Source: Methylococcaceae bacterium
GTDB taxonomy: Bacteria; Pseudomonadota; Gammaproteobacteria; Methylococcales; Methylomonadaceae
Direction: 5' to 3'
Length of the DNA: 7,864 nt
Assembly (NCBI GenBank): GCA_947506075.1
Contig: CANNNN010000116.1
Span: forward strand, 1-7,864
How positions within the stretch are numbered: position 1 is the first letter of the stretch; each line of letters begins with the position of its first letter. The notes below the pieces were generated by a model, which searched no databases, had not been told where the DNA came from, and was given only the letters and a program-made list of their open reading frames with translations. Both the position numbers and the translations under genes were made by a program. Shown here piece by piece: positions 1 to 5,631 of the stretch.

Positions 1-65
1 AGTAATAAGTTGTTGTTTATAAAGAATAATCGAGTTACATAAGGATTAATTAACACGCATTAAGA

Positions 66-104
66 GTGGCAAAAAATTTTCGAAATTTTTTCACTATTTT
101 TTTT
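66..104 (+). terminator. Possible A/T-rich intrinsic terminator
   Basis: AAAAAATTT (71-79) pairs perfectly with AAATTTTTT (83-91) around a 3-nt loop. An outer GTG (66-68) can pair with CAC (92-94) across a 2-nt bulge. A run of eight T (97-104) follows, as in a rho-independent terminator read on the plus strand, so it would serve a gene lying left of the window. The stem has almost no G-C pairs, so its strength is doubtful. Confidence 0.25.
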
Positions 105-384
105 CGCGTTCTAAATTTCTTGCTCCTGAAAAACTGGGAAACTTCAGTGATAAAGGAACTAAGTTACTTATGGTCATTCGTTGTAAAGTCCATGTAGATA
201 AAAATACCTGTTGGGAACTTGGTGGCAATCATAATCTTGCGCGGGCGAAGTCATTTTTTATGATGATACTTTACTGACTGATGTTGCCAACGAATGAGCA
301 TGAAATAAGTCAAGCTTCTGTAGGGGTGAATGGCATGGGCGGATTCCACCCTGGAATAGCACAAGGAGGGGTTGCATCGTTGCG

Positions 385-412
385 ACCCAATATTCATAGG
401 TACATGTTGGGT
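385..412 (-). repeat. Hairpin just after the permease stop codon
   Basis: ACCCAATAT (385-393) can pair with ATGTTGGGT (404-412), nine pairs including one G-U, around a 10-nt loop. It starts 6 nt past the permease stop codon on the minus strand. No T-run follows, so it is not a classical terminator. It could stabilise the 3' end of the mRNA or be a piece of a dispersed repeat; GTTGGGTTA-type palindromes are common intergenic repeats in gammaproteobacteria (from memory). Confidence 0.3.
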
Positions 413-418
413 TAAGCC

Positions 419-2833
419 TCAATGTTGCAAACATTCCCTGACCGTCAATTTTGATGCCTTCCGTGCCGGCCAGTACGATGCTATCCACGTCAACAGCAGC
501 ACTATCGCTAGCCAATAAAAAACAGCTTTCGCGTCAAAGGCAAAATCCAGCTCGATCCCCAACATGGTTTTGCCCAGTTGCCTGGCTATCGGTTCTGCAG
601 CCAGATAGGCTAACGGGATGCTCAGCACCCAGGCAACAAGGCCGTGTAGCAAGCCTTCCAGCAAAAACAACCGATAGACAGTATTGGACGAGGCACCTAT
701 GGCCGAGAGTACGCCGATTTCACGCGTGCGTTGCAGCACGCTGATAGCCAATGCGCCGGATAGGCCTATGCCGCCAACGACGGCAATCATCGACGCCAAG
801 CCCGACAGCGTGCCCAGCACCGGGTTGAATTGATTGCGGGCGAATTGATTTTGTTCCAGTTTGCCTTGAGTGTTGTAGACATCCAGTTTGATATTGCTGT
901 CCTGGAAACGTTGTTTTAACAGACTTAATAAATCCGTCTCCTCTTTACGATTGGCGATTGAGGCTTTTAACAGCACGAATGAGGCCCTGTTTTCACCTTG
1001 AGTTATAGTGCGTACTGTTTCCAAAGGCGCGTATACCGGCTCGACGACATAATTTCCGGCGACCAGCCAACGATAAATACCGATGACCTGCCAGTTCTGT
1101 GTAACCGAGCCGATAGTGGCCTCCAGCGTAGTACCAACCTGGATACCATTAAGTTCGGCCGTATCTGCGCTGACGACCAAGTACCGTTTTCCTGTATCAG
1201 CAGCTTGTAGCCAGCGTCCGGATTCGATCAAAGGCTGATACATTGATGATGCCGATGGCATCGCCACTAACTGCGCCCCCAGATTACCTTTTTGCCGTAG
1301 CGCCTTGCCGTCTTTGACCATTTCTACCGGCAGCCGCTGCCAGATTTCCACGTTTTCGGTTGCCGGAACCGAGTTGGCGATTTCAAGTACCTGCTGTTCA
1401 TTTTGATCCACAGCAAAGCTTAGGCGTATCGCAAACTGGCTGCGAGCCATTTCGTTTTTTAGGGTTAAATTCAGCGAGGCAACAAGGCTCATCAATACCA
1501 GAAACGTGGTTCCGGCAATGATGAGTACAGTTTGGGTAAGCATTAAACTGGTCTTACGCCTGAACAGGTTGCAAAACGCAGCCGTGTAGAGTGTAGGTAG
1601 AAATCGGGCGGCGACGCGTTCAAGCAATACGTCGAAACGACTGTAGCCAAAATCCGCGCCCAGCCCATAGTCAGCAATGGCAACTCGCACCGTCATCGTT
1701 GCACTGCGGAGTATCGGGCTTGTTGCTGCCAAAACCGGCAGCAACAAGCCACCTAAAAGCATATACAGAACAGCACGTGGCGAGAAATCGAACTCGCCGC
1801 AATCAATGTTAAACAGCCCCAGCAGTTGGCAGGAACTGAAATAAGCGGAGGCAAGGCCAAGCGGCATAGCGAGTAGGGTTGCCATCAGTGCCATCAGCAA
1901 GGTTTCGCTGAGGTAAACTCCGGCGATAGTGCTAGTGCTCGCGCCCAAGGCTTTCATTACGCCGATTTGACTCCTTTGCAGGGCCATATGAGCGGAAACG
2001 GTATTTAAAATCAATAGGCTGGCCAGCGCCAAAGAAGTCAGGGCCATGAGTTTCAACACGCCATTAACGCCGGACAGAAAAGGCCTTCCCCAATGTCGCT
2101 GCGGATCTTGCAGCAGGGTTACATTAGCAGCGACATGGTGCTCAGCCAACAGAGCGCGGATCCTTCCTGCCATTATTCGGGCTTGATCCTCGCTATAGGG
2201 CGGGACAATTTGTACCAAGAGTTGCCGAAAACTGTTGGGCGCTATGCCGAATGGCAAGCCGCCGGATGTCGCGGCAAAAAAATGCACTTGTCCGCCGAAT
2301 TTGGGCGGTTTGACGAACGGATGGCGGACTATGCCCTTAATCGGTAGCAGCAGGCTGTCTCCATCGGTTTTGAATTCAAGGCTGTCGCCAAGGCCTAAGC
2401 CCGTGTACTGAGCAGAAAGGTTTTCGATAGACAGGTGATCCTCGGACGGCCATGCGCCGGTTTCCAGTCGGGTAAGGTCGAAGCGTTGCTTTTGGTAATC
2501 GGGACGGATAATCAAGGTAGCCAGAGTCCAAGCGGATTCCTGGGGTCTGCGGAAGTACACCGTTAACTGTGACAGGGTGTCGACGCCGGCTACGCCTGGC
2601 AAGGCTTTAATTTCCTCGAGCACAGACAAGTCGACGTCACTGCCGAGTATCAGATTGATATGCGAGGGTTGCGATTCTCGATGCGCAGCGTCCATTTTGC
2701 TTAACTGCAGGTCGATCATCCCAAATATAGTGCCGACGCAGAATATGCCTACGGCAATGCTGATGATGGCCAGCAGACTGCGTGACTTGGCCGCCCATAA
2801 ATCGCCCCATACTTTATCAAGGAGTGCGCTCAA
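419..2833 (-). CDS. ABC transporter permease, duplicated FtsX/MacB-like
   Basis: This is the inner-membrane subunit of a MacB/LolCE-type exporter, 804 residues. Two FtsX-type halves are visible. Half one has TM1 at about 19-40, an extracytoplasmic domain at about 41-260, then TMs near 261-285, 308-332 and 354-374. Half two has a TM at 431-453, an extracytoplasmic domain at about 455-670, then TMs near 672-698, 720-745 and 770-790. Each half carries the same cytoplasmic coupling motif after its second TM: QRSQIGVMKALGAS (286-299) and QRTREIGVLSAIGAS (701-715). The start is TTG, in the overlap TTGA with the ATPase stop. A GGAG sits 8 nt upstream, and the N-terminus is typical of the family, so the start is well supported. 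The ATPase upstream is its partner. No periplasmic adaptor or outer-membrane gene is present, so the substrate (lipoprotein, lipid or peptide) cannot be named. A perfect 14-bp inverted repeat lies inside the gene at 1717-1750. Confidence 0.9.
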   Translation of the reverse strand: MSALLDKVWGDLWAAKSRSLLAIISIAVGIFCVGTIFGMIDLQLSKMDAAHRESQPSHINLILGSDVDLSVLEEIKALPGVAGVDTLSQLTVYFRRPQESAWTLATLIIRPDYQKQRFDLTRLETGAWPSEDHLSIENLSAQYTGLGLGDSLEFKTDGDSLLLPIKGIVRHPFVKPPKFGGQVHFFAATSGGLPFGIAPNSFRQLLVQIVPPYSEDQARIMAGRIRALLAEHHVAANVTLLQDPQRHWGRPFLSGVNGVLKLMALTSLALASLLILNTVSAHMALQRSQIGVMKALGASTSTIAGVYLSETLLMALMATLLAMPLGLASAYFSSCQLLGLFNIDCGEFDFSPRAVLYMLLGGLLLPVLAATSPILRSATMTVRVAIADYGLGADFGYSRFDVLLERVAARFLPTLYTAAFCNLFRRKTSLMLTQTVLIIAGTTFLVLMSLVASLNLTLKNEMARSQFAIRLSFAVDQNEQQVLEIANSVPATENVEIWQRLPVEMVKDGKALRQKGNLGAQLVAMPSASSMYQPLIESGRWLQAADTGKRYLVVSADTAELNGIQVGTTLEATIGSVTQNWQVIGIYRWLVAGNYVVEPVYAPLETVRTITQGENRASFVLLKASIANRKEETDLLSLLKQRFQDSNIKLDVYNTQGKLEQNQFARNQFNPVLGTLSGLASMIAVVGGIGLSGALAISVLQRTREIGVLSAIGASSNTVYRLFLLEGLLHGLVAWVLSIPLAYLAAEPIARQLGKTMLGIELDFAFDAKAVFYWLAIVLLLTWIASYWPARKASKLTVRECLQH
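1717..1750 (-). repeat. Perfect 14-bp inverted repeat inside the permease gene
   Basis: GGCTTGTTGCTGCC (1717-1730) and GGCAGCAACAAGCC (1737-1750) are exact reverse complements around a 6-nt spacer. In the mRNA this is a strong G-C-containing hairpin with loop GGUUUU. It encodes part of the fourth membrane segment (residues about 361-373, Gly-Leu-Leu-Leu-Pro then Leu-Ala-Ala-Thr-Ser). No T-run follows on either strand, so termination is unlikely. Confidence 0.8.
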
Positions 2834-3528
2834 CAGTATGGCTCCGGGCTACTATCGGCGTGTATGCGTCCGCTGCGAATTTCGATCTTGCGGCTGGCGG
2901 CATTGGCCAATGTTTCGTTGTGGGTAACCATCACCAAGGTCTTGCCCTGGTCGCGCAAATGGGCAAACAATTCAAAGACTGCGTCGGCTGTTGTCGCATC
3001 CAAATTTCCAGTCGGTTCGTCGGCGACGATTAACGGAGGATCGTTTGCCAGAGCACGGGCAATCGCTGCCCGCTGTTGCTGCCCACCGGATACCTGACTG
3101 GGCAGTCGATGCATTTCATCGGCCAAGCCCACGCGTTCCAGTAATAGCATGGCCCGTTCCGTACGCTGGCTTTTATTCAGTTGCCCAAGAAACTCCATCG
3201 GTAACACGATATTCTGCAACAGACTCAGCGTGGGCAGCAATTGAAAAAATTGAAAAACGATGCCCACATTAGCGCCGCGCCAGGCGGTTAATTTTTTATT
3301 GCTGAGTTTTTGCAAGTGTGTACCGTTGACTAAAATGTCCCCCCGACTGGGATAGTCGATACCTGTCAACAGATTCAACAAGGTTGATTTACCATTACCG
3401 GAAGGGCCTACAATAGCCAAAAAATCGCCGGAGAAAATATCCAGGTTGATGTCGTGTAAAACCGTTTGTAAAGTGCCCGCCTGTGGATAATCCTTGTAAA
3501 CTTGTTTCAGTTCGATAATTTTATGCAT
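2830..3528 (-). CDS. ABC transporter ATP-binding protein, LolD/MacB family
   Basis: This is the cytoplasmic ATPase that drives the permease encoded immediately downstream. The protein is 232 residues, the usual size for LolD-like subunits. The motifs are complete: Walker A GPSGNGKST (41-49), Q-loop Gln93 within VFQFFQLLP, signature VSGGQQQR (146-153), Walker B LIVADEP with catalytic Glu171, D-loop GNLD (174-177) and H-loop His203. FQxFxLLPxL followed by an N-I-V-L-P segment is characteristic of the MacB/LolD/YbbA clade. The ATG start at 3528 has a weak GGAA about 5 nt upstream. Its stop codon overlaps the TTG start of the permease, so the two are cotranscribed and probably translationally coupled. 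The first 22 codons and the upstream DNA recur as a relic at 4906-5043. The assignment to this family is firm; the transported substrate is unknown. Confidence 0.93.
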   Translation of the reverse strand: MHKIIELKQVYKDYPQAGTLQTVLHDINLDIFSGDFLAIVGPSGNGKSTLLNLLTGIDYPSRGDILVNGTHLQKLSNKKLTAWRGANVGIVFQFFQLLPTLSLLQNIVLPMEFLGQLNKSQRTERAMLLLERVGLADEMHRLPSQVSGGQQQRAAIARALANDPPLIVADEPTGNLDATTADAVFELFAHLRDQGKTLVMVTHNETLANAASRKIEIRSGRIHADSSPEPYC

Positions 3529-3600
3529 GATGTTCCGAAATTGAAATACGCTTTACCCACTCTATGCTATCGTAACACGACATGAGTGTAAGTATTCACC
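3464..3600. repeat. Direct repeat, copy A (ATPase 5' end plus upstream region)
   Basis: Bases 3464-3587 match 4906-5029 in the same orientation without gaps, about 107 of 124 identical by hand count. A further stretch ending in TTCACC matches to 3600/5043 with a 1-bp shift. Copy A covers codons 1-22 of the intact ATPase gene and about 70 bp upstream, including TTGAAA (3541-3546) and the ACTCTATG segment that are conserved in copy B. Confidence 0.9.
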
Positions 3601-3636
3601 TCCCCCTTCGAAAAAAGGGGGGGTTGAGGGGGATTT
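3599..3636. repeat. C-rich/G-rich dispersed hairpin repeat
   Basis: CCCCCTT (3602-3608) pairs with AAGGGGG (3615-3621) around CGAAAA, followed by a second G-run (3628-3632) and ATTTATTT. The layout C5, A/T loop, G-run, TTGA, G5 resembles a repeat found scattered between genes in many proteobacteria and cyanobacteria (from memory). It lies just upstream of the ABC operon promoter region. No clear T-run follows on either strand. Confidence 0.55.
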
Positions 3637-3655
3637 ATTTAAAAAAATCCGGAGC

Positions 3656-3679
3656 CGGACGGGGTATATACCCCGTCCG
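3656..3679. repeat. GGGGTA/TACCCC palindrome, copy 1
   Basis: This is a perfect 24-bp palindrome whose half-site is CGGACGGGGTAT. It is the longest and only exact one of three related sites in the window; the others are centred at 3822-3823 and 4825-4826. It is followed by AAACGTTTT. Confidence 0.85.
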
Positions 3680-3809
3680 AAACGTTTTATGAAATCCCGT
3701 CCCGCTCGGTTGACCTGATTTTTTTTGCAGACAAAAAAAACCACCCCCAGTTCCCAAGGGCGATTTATTTTCGTTACAGCTTCAAACGTTTTGGAGTACT
3801 CTCAAACGT

Positions 3810-3835
3810 TGCAACGGGGTACATACCCCGTCGCA
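3810..3835. repeat. GGGGTA/TACCCC palindrome, copy 2
   Basis: ACGGGGTA (3814-3821) and TACCCCGT (3824-3831) are exact reverse complements around CA. The pairing extends outward to 3810/3835 with one mismatch, giving 11 of 12 pairs. AAACGTTG precedes it and CACGTT follows. It shares its core with copies 1 and 3. Confidence 0.8.
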
Positions 3836-3884
3836 CGTTCAGTATTGCGCCGTATGAACGGTTGCATAAAAAGTACAACACCTT

Positions 3885-3911
3885 ATGCCATGATAAGAAT
3901 CTTCATGGTAT
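3885..3911. repeat. Imperfect inverted repeat upstream of the TA pair
   Basis: ATGCCATGA (3885-3893) faces TCATGGTAT (3903-3911) across 9 nt, with eight Watson-Crick pairs and one G-T. It lies about 77 bp upstream of the antitoxin start, where a self-repressing antitoxin operator could sit. No good -35/-10 pair is visible next to it, so an operator role is a guess. Confidence 0.3.
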
Positions 3912-3930
3912 ATTTGTCTGAAGGGTTAAT

Positions 3931-3986
3931 AATACTAAACTTCCAAAACTGAATTCCCAAGCTGGAGCTTGGGAACAATACTAAAC
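3931..3986. repeat. Palindrome bracketed by 10-bp direct repeats
   Basis: TTCCCAAGCT (3954-3963) and AGCTTGGGAA (3966-3975) form a perfect 10-bp stem around GG. The block is bracketed by AATACTAAAC at 3931-3940 and 3977-3986, the second copy ending one base before the GTG start of the antitoxin. The direct repeats could be a target-site duplication around a small palindromic insertion, or operator half-sites. The CCCAAGCT/AGCTTGGG type of palindrome recurs in many bacterial genomes (from memory). Confidence 0.6.
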
Positions 3987-3987
3987 G

Positions 3988-4233
3988 GTGACTGATTTGC
4001 CTGAATTATTATCCGAGCGGATTACGATAGACGCTAACATCTGCCATGGTAAGCCTACTATCCGGGGCTTGCGTTATCCGGTTGAAAATATCCTGGAATG
4101 GCTGAGTTCCGGCATGAGCGTCGATGAGGTTCTCGCAGATTACGAGGACTTGGAAAAAGAGGATATTCTGGCGGCATTGGAGTTTGCCTCTCGTCTTGTC
4201 AAGGTTAAGCGGATTGAAATGCTGGCGGCATGA
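3988..4233 (+). CDS. DUF433 antitoxin
   Basis: This is the 81-residue antitoxin of a predicted VapBC-like pair. DUF433 (COG2442) proteins are small DNA-binding proteins encoded next to PIN-like DUF5615 toxins; they are thought to neutralise the toxin and repress their own promoter. The family pattern is clear: ITIDANICHGKPTIRGLRYP (12-31), then ILEWLSSGMSVDEVLADYEDL (35-55 region), then EDILAALEFA (58-67). The start is GTG with no good Shine-Dalgarno at normal distance; GGGAA (3971-3975) is 12 nt away, inside the upstream palindrome. The N-terminus fits the family, so the start is probably right. The stop codon overlaps the toxin ATG as ATGA. Full length and intact. Confidence 0.88.
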   Translation: MTDLPELLSERITIDANICHGKPTIRGLRYPVENILEWLSSGMSVDEVLADYEDLEKEDILAALEFASRLVKVKRIEMLAA

Positions 4234-4595
4234 AATTTCTTATCGATGCACAACTGCCGCGACATCTTGCGGCAAGTCTGAAGTGGTCGGGGCACGATGT
4301 TTTGCATACTTTAGATTTGCCGTCTGGAAACCGTACACCGGATTGGCGGATCAACGAGATTTCGGTGGAGGAACAACGCATTGTCGTTACTATTGTCGTT
4401 ACTAAGGATTCAGACTTTGTTAACTCGTTTTTAATTTCTGGAGTGCCTTATAAGTTGCTATTGGTGTCGACCGGAAATGTTAGTAACAAGGAGCTTGACG
4501 GCCTATTCGCGAAAAATTTATCCGCCATTGTTGCGGCGCTAGAAATCTATGACTTTGTGGAAATCACCCGTACATCGTTGATTGAACATAGATAA
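4230..4595 (+). CDS. DUF5615 PIN-like toxin with in-frame 12-bp duplication
   Basis: This is a predicted PIN-fold ribonuclease toxin (DUF5615, COG4634), 121 residues, cytoplasmic. Visible hallmarks are MKFLIDAQLPRHLA (1-14, acidic Asp6), GHDVLHTLDLPSGNRT (21-36), the acidic motif TKDSDF (58-63) and KLLLVSTGNVSN (75-86). Relatives usually read one I/V-V-V-T strand directly before K-D-x-D-F. Here IVVT appears twice (51-54 and 55-58) because the 12 bases ATTGTCGTTACT are tandemly repeated at 4380-4391 and 4392-4403. This adds four residues in the core strand that positions Asp60 and Asp62. The frame is kept and the rest is intact, so the product may be folded but altered or inactive. The ATG overlaps the antitoxin stop (ATGA), implying coupled translation. 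It ends 13 bp from the convergent vapC relic. Confidence 0.88.
   Translation: MKFLIDAQLPRHLAASLKWSGHDVLHTLDLPSGNRTPDWRINEISVEEQRIVVTIVVTKDSDFVNSFLISGVPYKLLLVSTGNVSNKELDGLFAKNLSAIVAALEIYDFVEITRTSLIEHR
4380..4403 (+). repeat. Perfect 12-bp tandem duplication in the toxin gene
   Basis: ATTGTCGTTACT occurs twice in a row (4380-4391, 4392-4403), encoding IVVT-IVVT immediately before the KDSDF motif. The copies are identical, which suggests a recent slippage event or strong constraint. Confidence 0.95.
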
Positions 4596-4608
4596 CCAAG
4601 CGCTATTT

Positions 4609-4809
4609 TTATTTGAGCACCCAATTTTCAAAGCGCAAAACATCAACCCGCTCAAACTCTTTTATATTACGCGCAACCAAAATCAATCCTTCACTACGAG
4701 CATGAGCCGCAATATGCAAATCATTTACGCCAATGCTATTGCCTTATTTTTCTAACAGGGCGCGAATATCACCATAATGCGAGGCCTCTTTAACGGTATA
4801 GTCGTGTTG
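4609..4809 (-). pseudogene. vapC: vapC PIN-domain toxin relic, 5' truncated with in-frame stop
   Basis: This is the C-terminal half of a VapC-type PIN ribonuclease on the minus strand. Reading from 4803, DYTVKEASHYGDIRALLEK leads into a TAA stop at 4746-4744. The same frame continues with GNSIGVNDLHIAAHARSEG, then LILVARNIKEFERV and LRFENW to a normal stop at 4611-4609. VapC proteins typically read HYGxIRxxLExQGxPIGxxDLxIAAHARS, so the TAA probably replaces a CAA glutamine codon. The acidic Asp in VNDLHIAA is still present. The N-terminal roughly 70-80 residues, with the first catalytic acids, are missing: similarity fades at about 4803-4809, next to palindrome copy 3. No cognate vapB is visible. 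It is almost surely nonfunctional. Confidence 0.85.
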
Positions 4810-4818
4810 GAGCTGGAC

Positions 4819-4832
4819 GGGGTACATACCCC
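4819..4832. repeat. GGGGTA/TACCCC palindrome, copy 3
   Basis: GGGGTA (4819-4824) and TACCCC (4827-4832) are reverse complements around CA. The left flank GGAC matches copy 1 but the right flank is changed to ATCG, so the outer pairing is lost. It sits at the broken 5' edge of the vapC relic. A short GCCTTC-A-GAAGGC hairpin follows at about 4839-4852. Confidence 0.75.
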
Positions 4833-4880
4833 ATCGCGCCTTCAGAAGGCCGCGATTAATACGGTTTCGGATTTCATGGC

Positions 4881-4970
4881 TCAAAACCAGAAAACATTAA
4901 GCCCAGTTTGTAAGATTCCCGCCTGAGGATAATCCTTGTAAACTTGTTTCAGTTCGATGATTTTGTTCAT
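4881..4970 (-). pseudogene. Truncated ABC ATPase 5' fragment
   Basis: The fragment has an ATG at 4970 and encodes 29 residues before a TGA at 4883-4881. Residues 1-22 match the N-terminus of the intact ATPase (2830-3528) with two substitutions, His2 to Asn and Thr19 to Ile. The remaining seven residues are unrelated sequence past the repeat boundary. It has no Walker A and cannot be an ATPase. A very short translated peptide cannot be excluded but nothing suggests one. Confidence 0.85.
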
Positions 4971-5043
4971 ACTGTTGCGGAATTGAAATACGCTAGTCCC
5001 ACTCTATGTTATCGTAAAGCGACATGAGTCGCTAAATTTCACC
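4906..5043. repeat. Direct repeat, copy B (relic of ATPase 5' end and promoter)
   Basis: This copy matches 3464-3600 in the same orientation at about 86 percent by hand count. It keeps the ATPase start codon (minus strand, 4970) and about 22 codons, MNKIIELKQVYKDYPQAG followed by ILQT, then diverges near 4900-4905 and hits a stop at 4883-4881. The intergenic part is kept in front of the methyltransferase gene at 5059 and probably supplies its promoter. Confidence 0.9.
4983..5010 (+). promoter_or_regulatory. Candidate sigma70-type promoter for the methyltransferase gene
   Basis: TTGAAA (4983-4988), a 16-bp spacer and TATGTT (5005-5010) resemble -35 and -10 boxes, about 48 bp before the ATG. 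The same boxes exist in copy A (TTGAAA 3541-3546, TATGCT), where on the plus strand they face no gene. Conservation between copies supports a regulatory role, perhaps divergent, but the -10 box is weak. Confidence 0.3.
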
Positions 5044-5058
5044 GTCGGAGGTTGATAA

Positions 5059-5631
5059 ATGACAGCAGTGCGCATTATCTGGTTATTGATAGCCTTGCTT
5101 TGGGTAATAGCCGAGATCAGACTTGTTCGCAAGGTTGCCATAAATAATCAGCATGTTATCGATGGCGAACGGCGTTCGCAAGGCTGGTTGTGGCTGAGTG
5201 TAATTGGCAGTATAAGTCTGGCGCTGTTTTATAAGCATCTGGCCTGGCTGCCTATCCCTATTGAGTATATGACTCGTCAATGGCTGGCCCTAGTGTTTTG
5301 CGCGGCAGGTCTAGGACTACGTTATTGGGCAGTGGTTAGACTAGGGTTCTTTTTCTCAACTCATGTTTTGATTCATAATCAGCATCAGCTGATTACCGAC
5401 GGACCCTACAAATGGATACGTCATCCCGCCTACACAGGATTATTGCTTGCACTAGCCGGAGCCGGATTGGCGATGGGAGATTTTTTGGCGTTGCTGTTTT
5501 TGACTGTAGTTCCATTTTTCGCTTTCAAATTACGCATTGCAATGGAAGAGAAAAAGCTTATAAAGAAATTTGGTCAGCAATATTTAGTTTATTTGAACAA
5601 GACGTATAGATTATTGCCTCTGTTCTATTGA
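5059..5631 (+). CDS. Isoprenylcysteine/phospholipid methyltransferase-family membrane protein
   Basis: This is an integral-membrane, S-adenosylmethionine-dependent methyltransferase of the ICMT/PEMT fold, 190 residues and full length. Membrane segments are visible at about 4-20, 44-64, 74-95 and 125-155. The C-terminal catalytic signature is intact: GPYKWIRHPAYTG (115-127), then AMEEKKLIKKFGQQYLVYLN (161-180) with the paired Glu163/Glu164 and F-G-x-x-Y-x-x-Y that in this family bind the cofactor and substrate end. The ATG at 5059 is set by a strong GGAGG (5047-5051), 7 nt upstream. Bacteria lack prenylated proteins of the eukaryotic kind, so the real substrate is unknown; a lipid or small hydrophobic molecule is likely. 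The gene faces away from the ATPase relic, as if it once shared a divergent promoter with the ABC operon. No partner gene is adjacent on its strand. Confidence 0.87.
   Translation: MTAVRIIWLLIALLWVIAEIRLVRKVAINNQHVIDGERRSQGWLWLSVIGSISLALFYKHLAWLPIPIEYMTRQWLALVFCAAGLGLRYWAVVRLGFFFSTHVLIHNQHQLITDGPYKWIRHPAYTGLLLALAGAGLAMGDFLALLFLTVVPFFAFKLRIAMEEKKLIKKFGQQYLVYLNKTYRLLPLFY

Larger units (their letters stand above)
1..418. other. Gene-free stretch downstream of the ABC operon
   Basis: No convincing gene is seen here. The plus-strand frame at 50-277 is open for about 75 codons, but it runs through A/T homopolymers. Its first ATG is at 170, which leaves only 35 residues that resemble nothing I know. 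Minus-strand frames overlap the permease end and look like shadows. The stretch holds an A/T-rich hairpin (66-104), a 10-bp inverted repeat TCATTCGTTG (174-183) with CAACGAATGA (288-297), a small hairpin ATTCCA/TGGAAT (343-357), and a hairpin just past the permease stop (385-412). It may be decayed intergenic DNA. Confidence 0.5.
3590..3987. other. Gene-free stretch rich in palindromic repeats
   Basis: No gene is supported in these roughly 400 bases. The open frames translate repeat DNA and match no family I recognise. In order it holds a C5/G5 hairpin repeat (3599-3636), a 24-bp perfect palindrome (3656-3679), two TCAAACGTT direct repeats 20 bp apart (3782-3790, 3802-3810), a second palindrome copy (3810-3835), an imperfect 9-bp inverted repeat (3885-3911), and a palindrome flanked by AATACTAAAC repeats (3931-3986) that abuts the antitoxin start codon. 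Confidence 0.7.

Noticed and set aside
50..277. Plus-strand open frame of about 75 codons at the left end
   Set aside because: There is no start codon until 170, it runs through homopolymer A/T, and the product resembles no family I know.
258..515. Minus-strand 85-residue ORF overlapping the permease 3' end
   Set aside because: It lies in another frame across the permease C-terminus, whose frame is clearly real, and has low-quality composition.
3562..3744. Minus-strand 60-residue ORF upstream of the ABC operon
   Set aside because: It translates the C-rich hairpin repeat and the 24-bp palindrome; no ribosome binding site or family likeness.
3656..3835. CRISPR-like or iteron array
   Set aside because: Only palindromes with unequal spacing and degrees of decay are present, without regular spacers or a cas or rep gene.
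3725..3952. Plus-strand 75-residue ORF before the antitoxin
   Set aside because: It runs through palindrome copy 2 and direct repeats, with no recognisable domain.
4840..4905. Minus-strand frame continuing the vapC relic through the palindrome
   Set aside because: The frame is open, but it translates the palindrome and does not resemble the N-terminal half of VapC.
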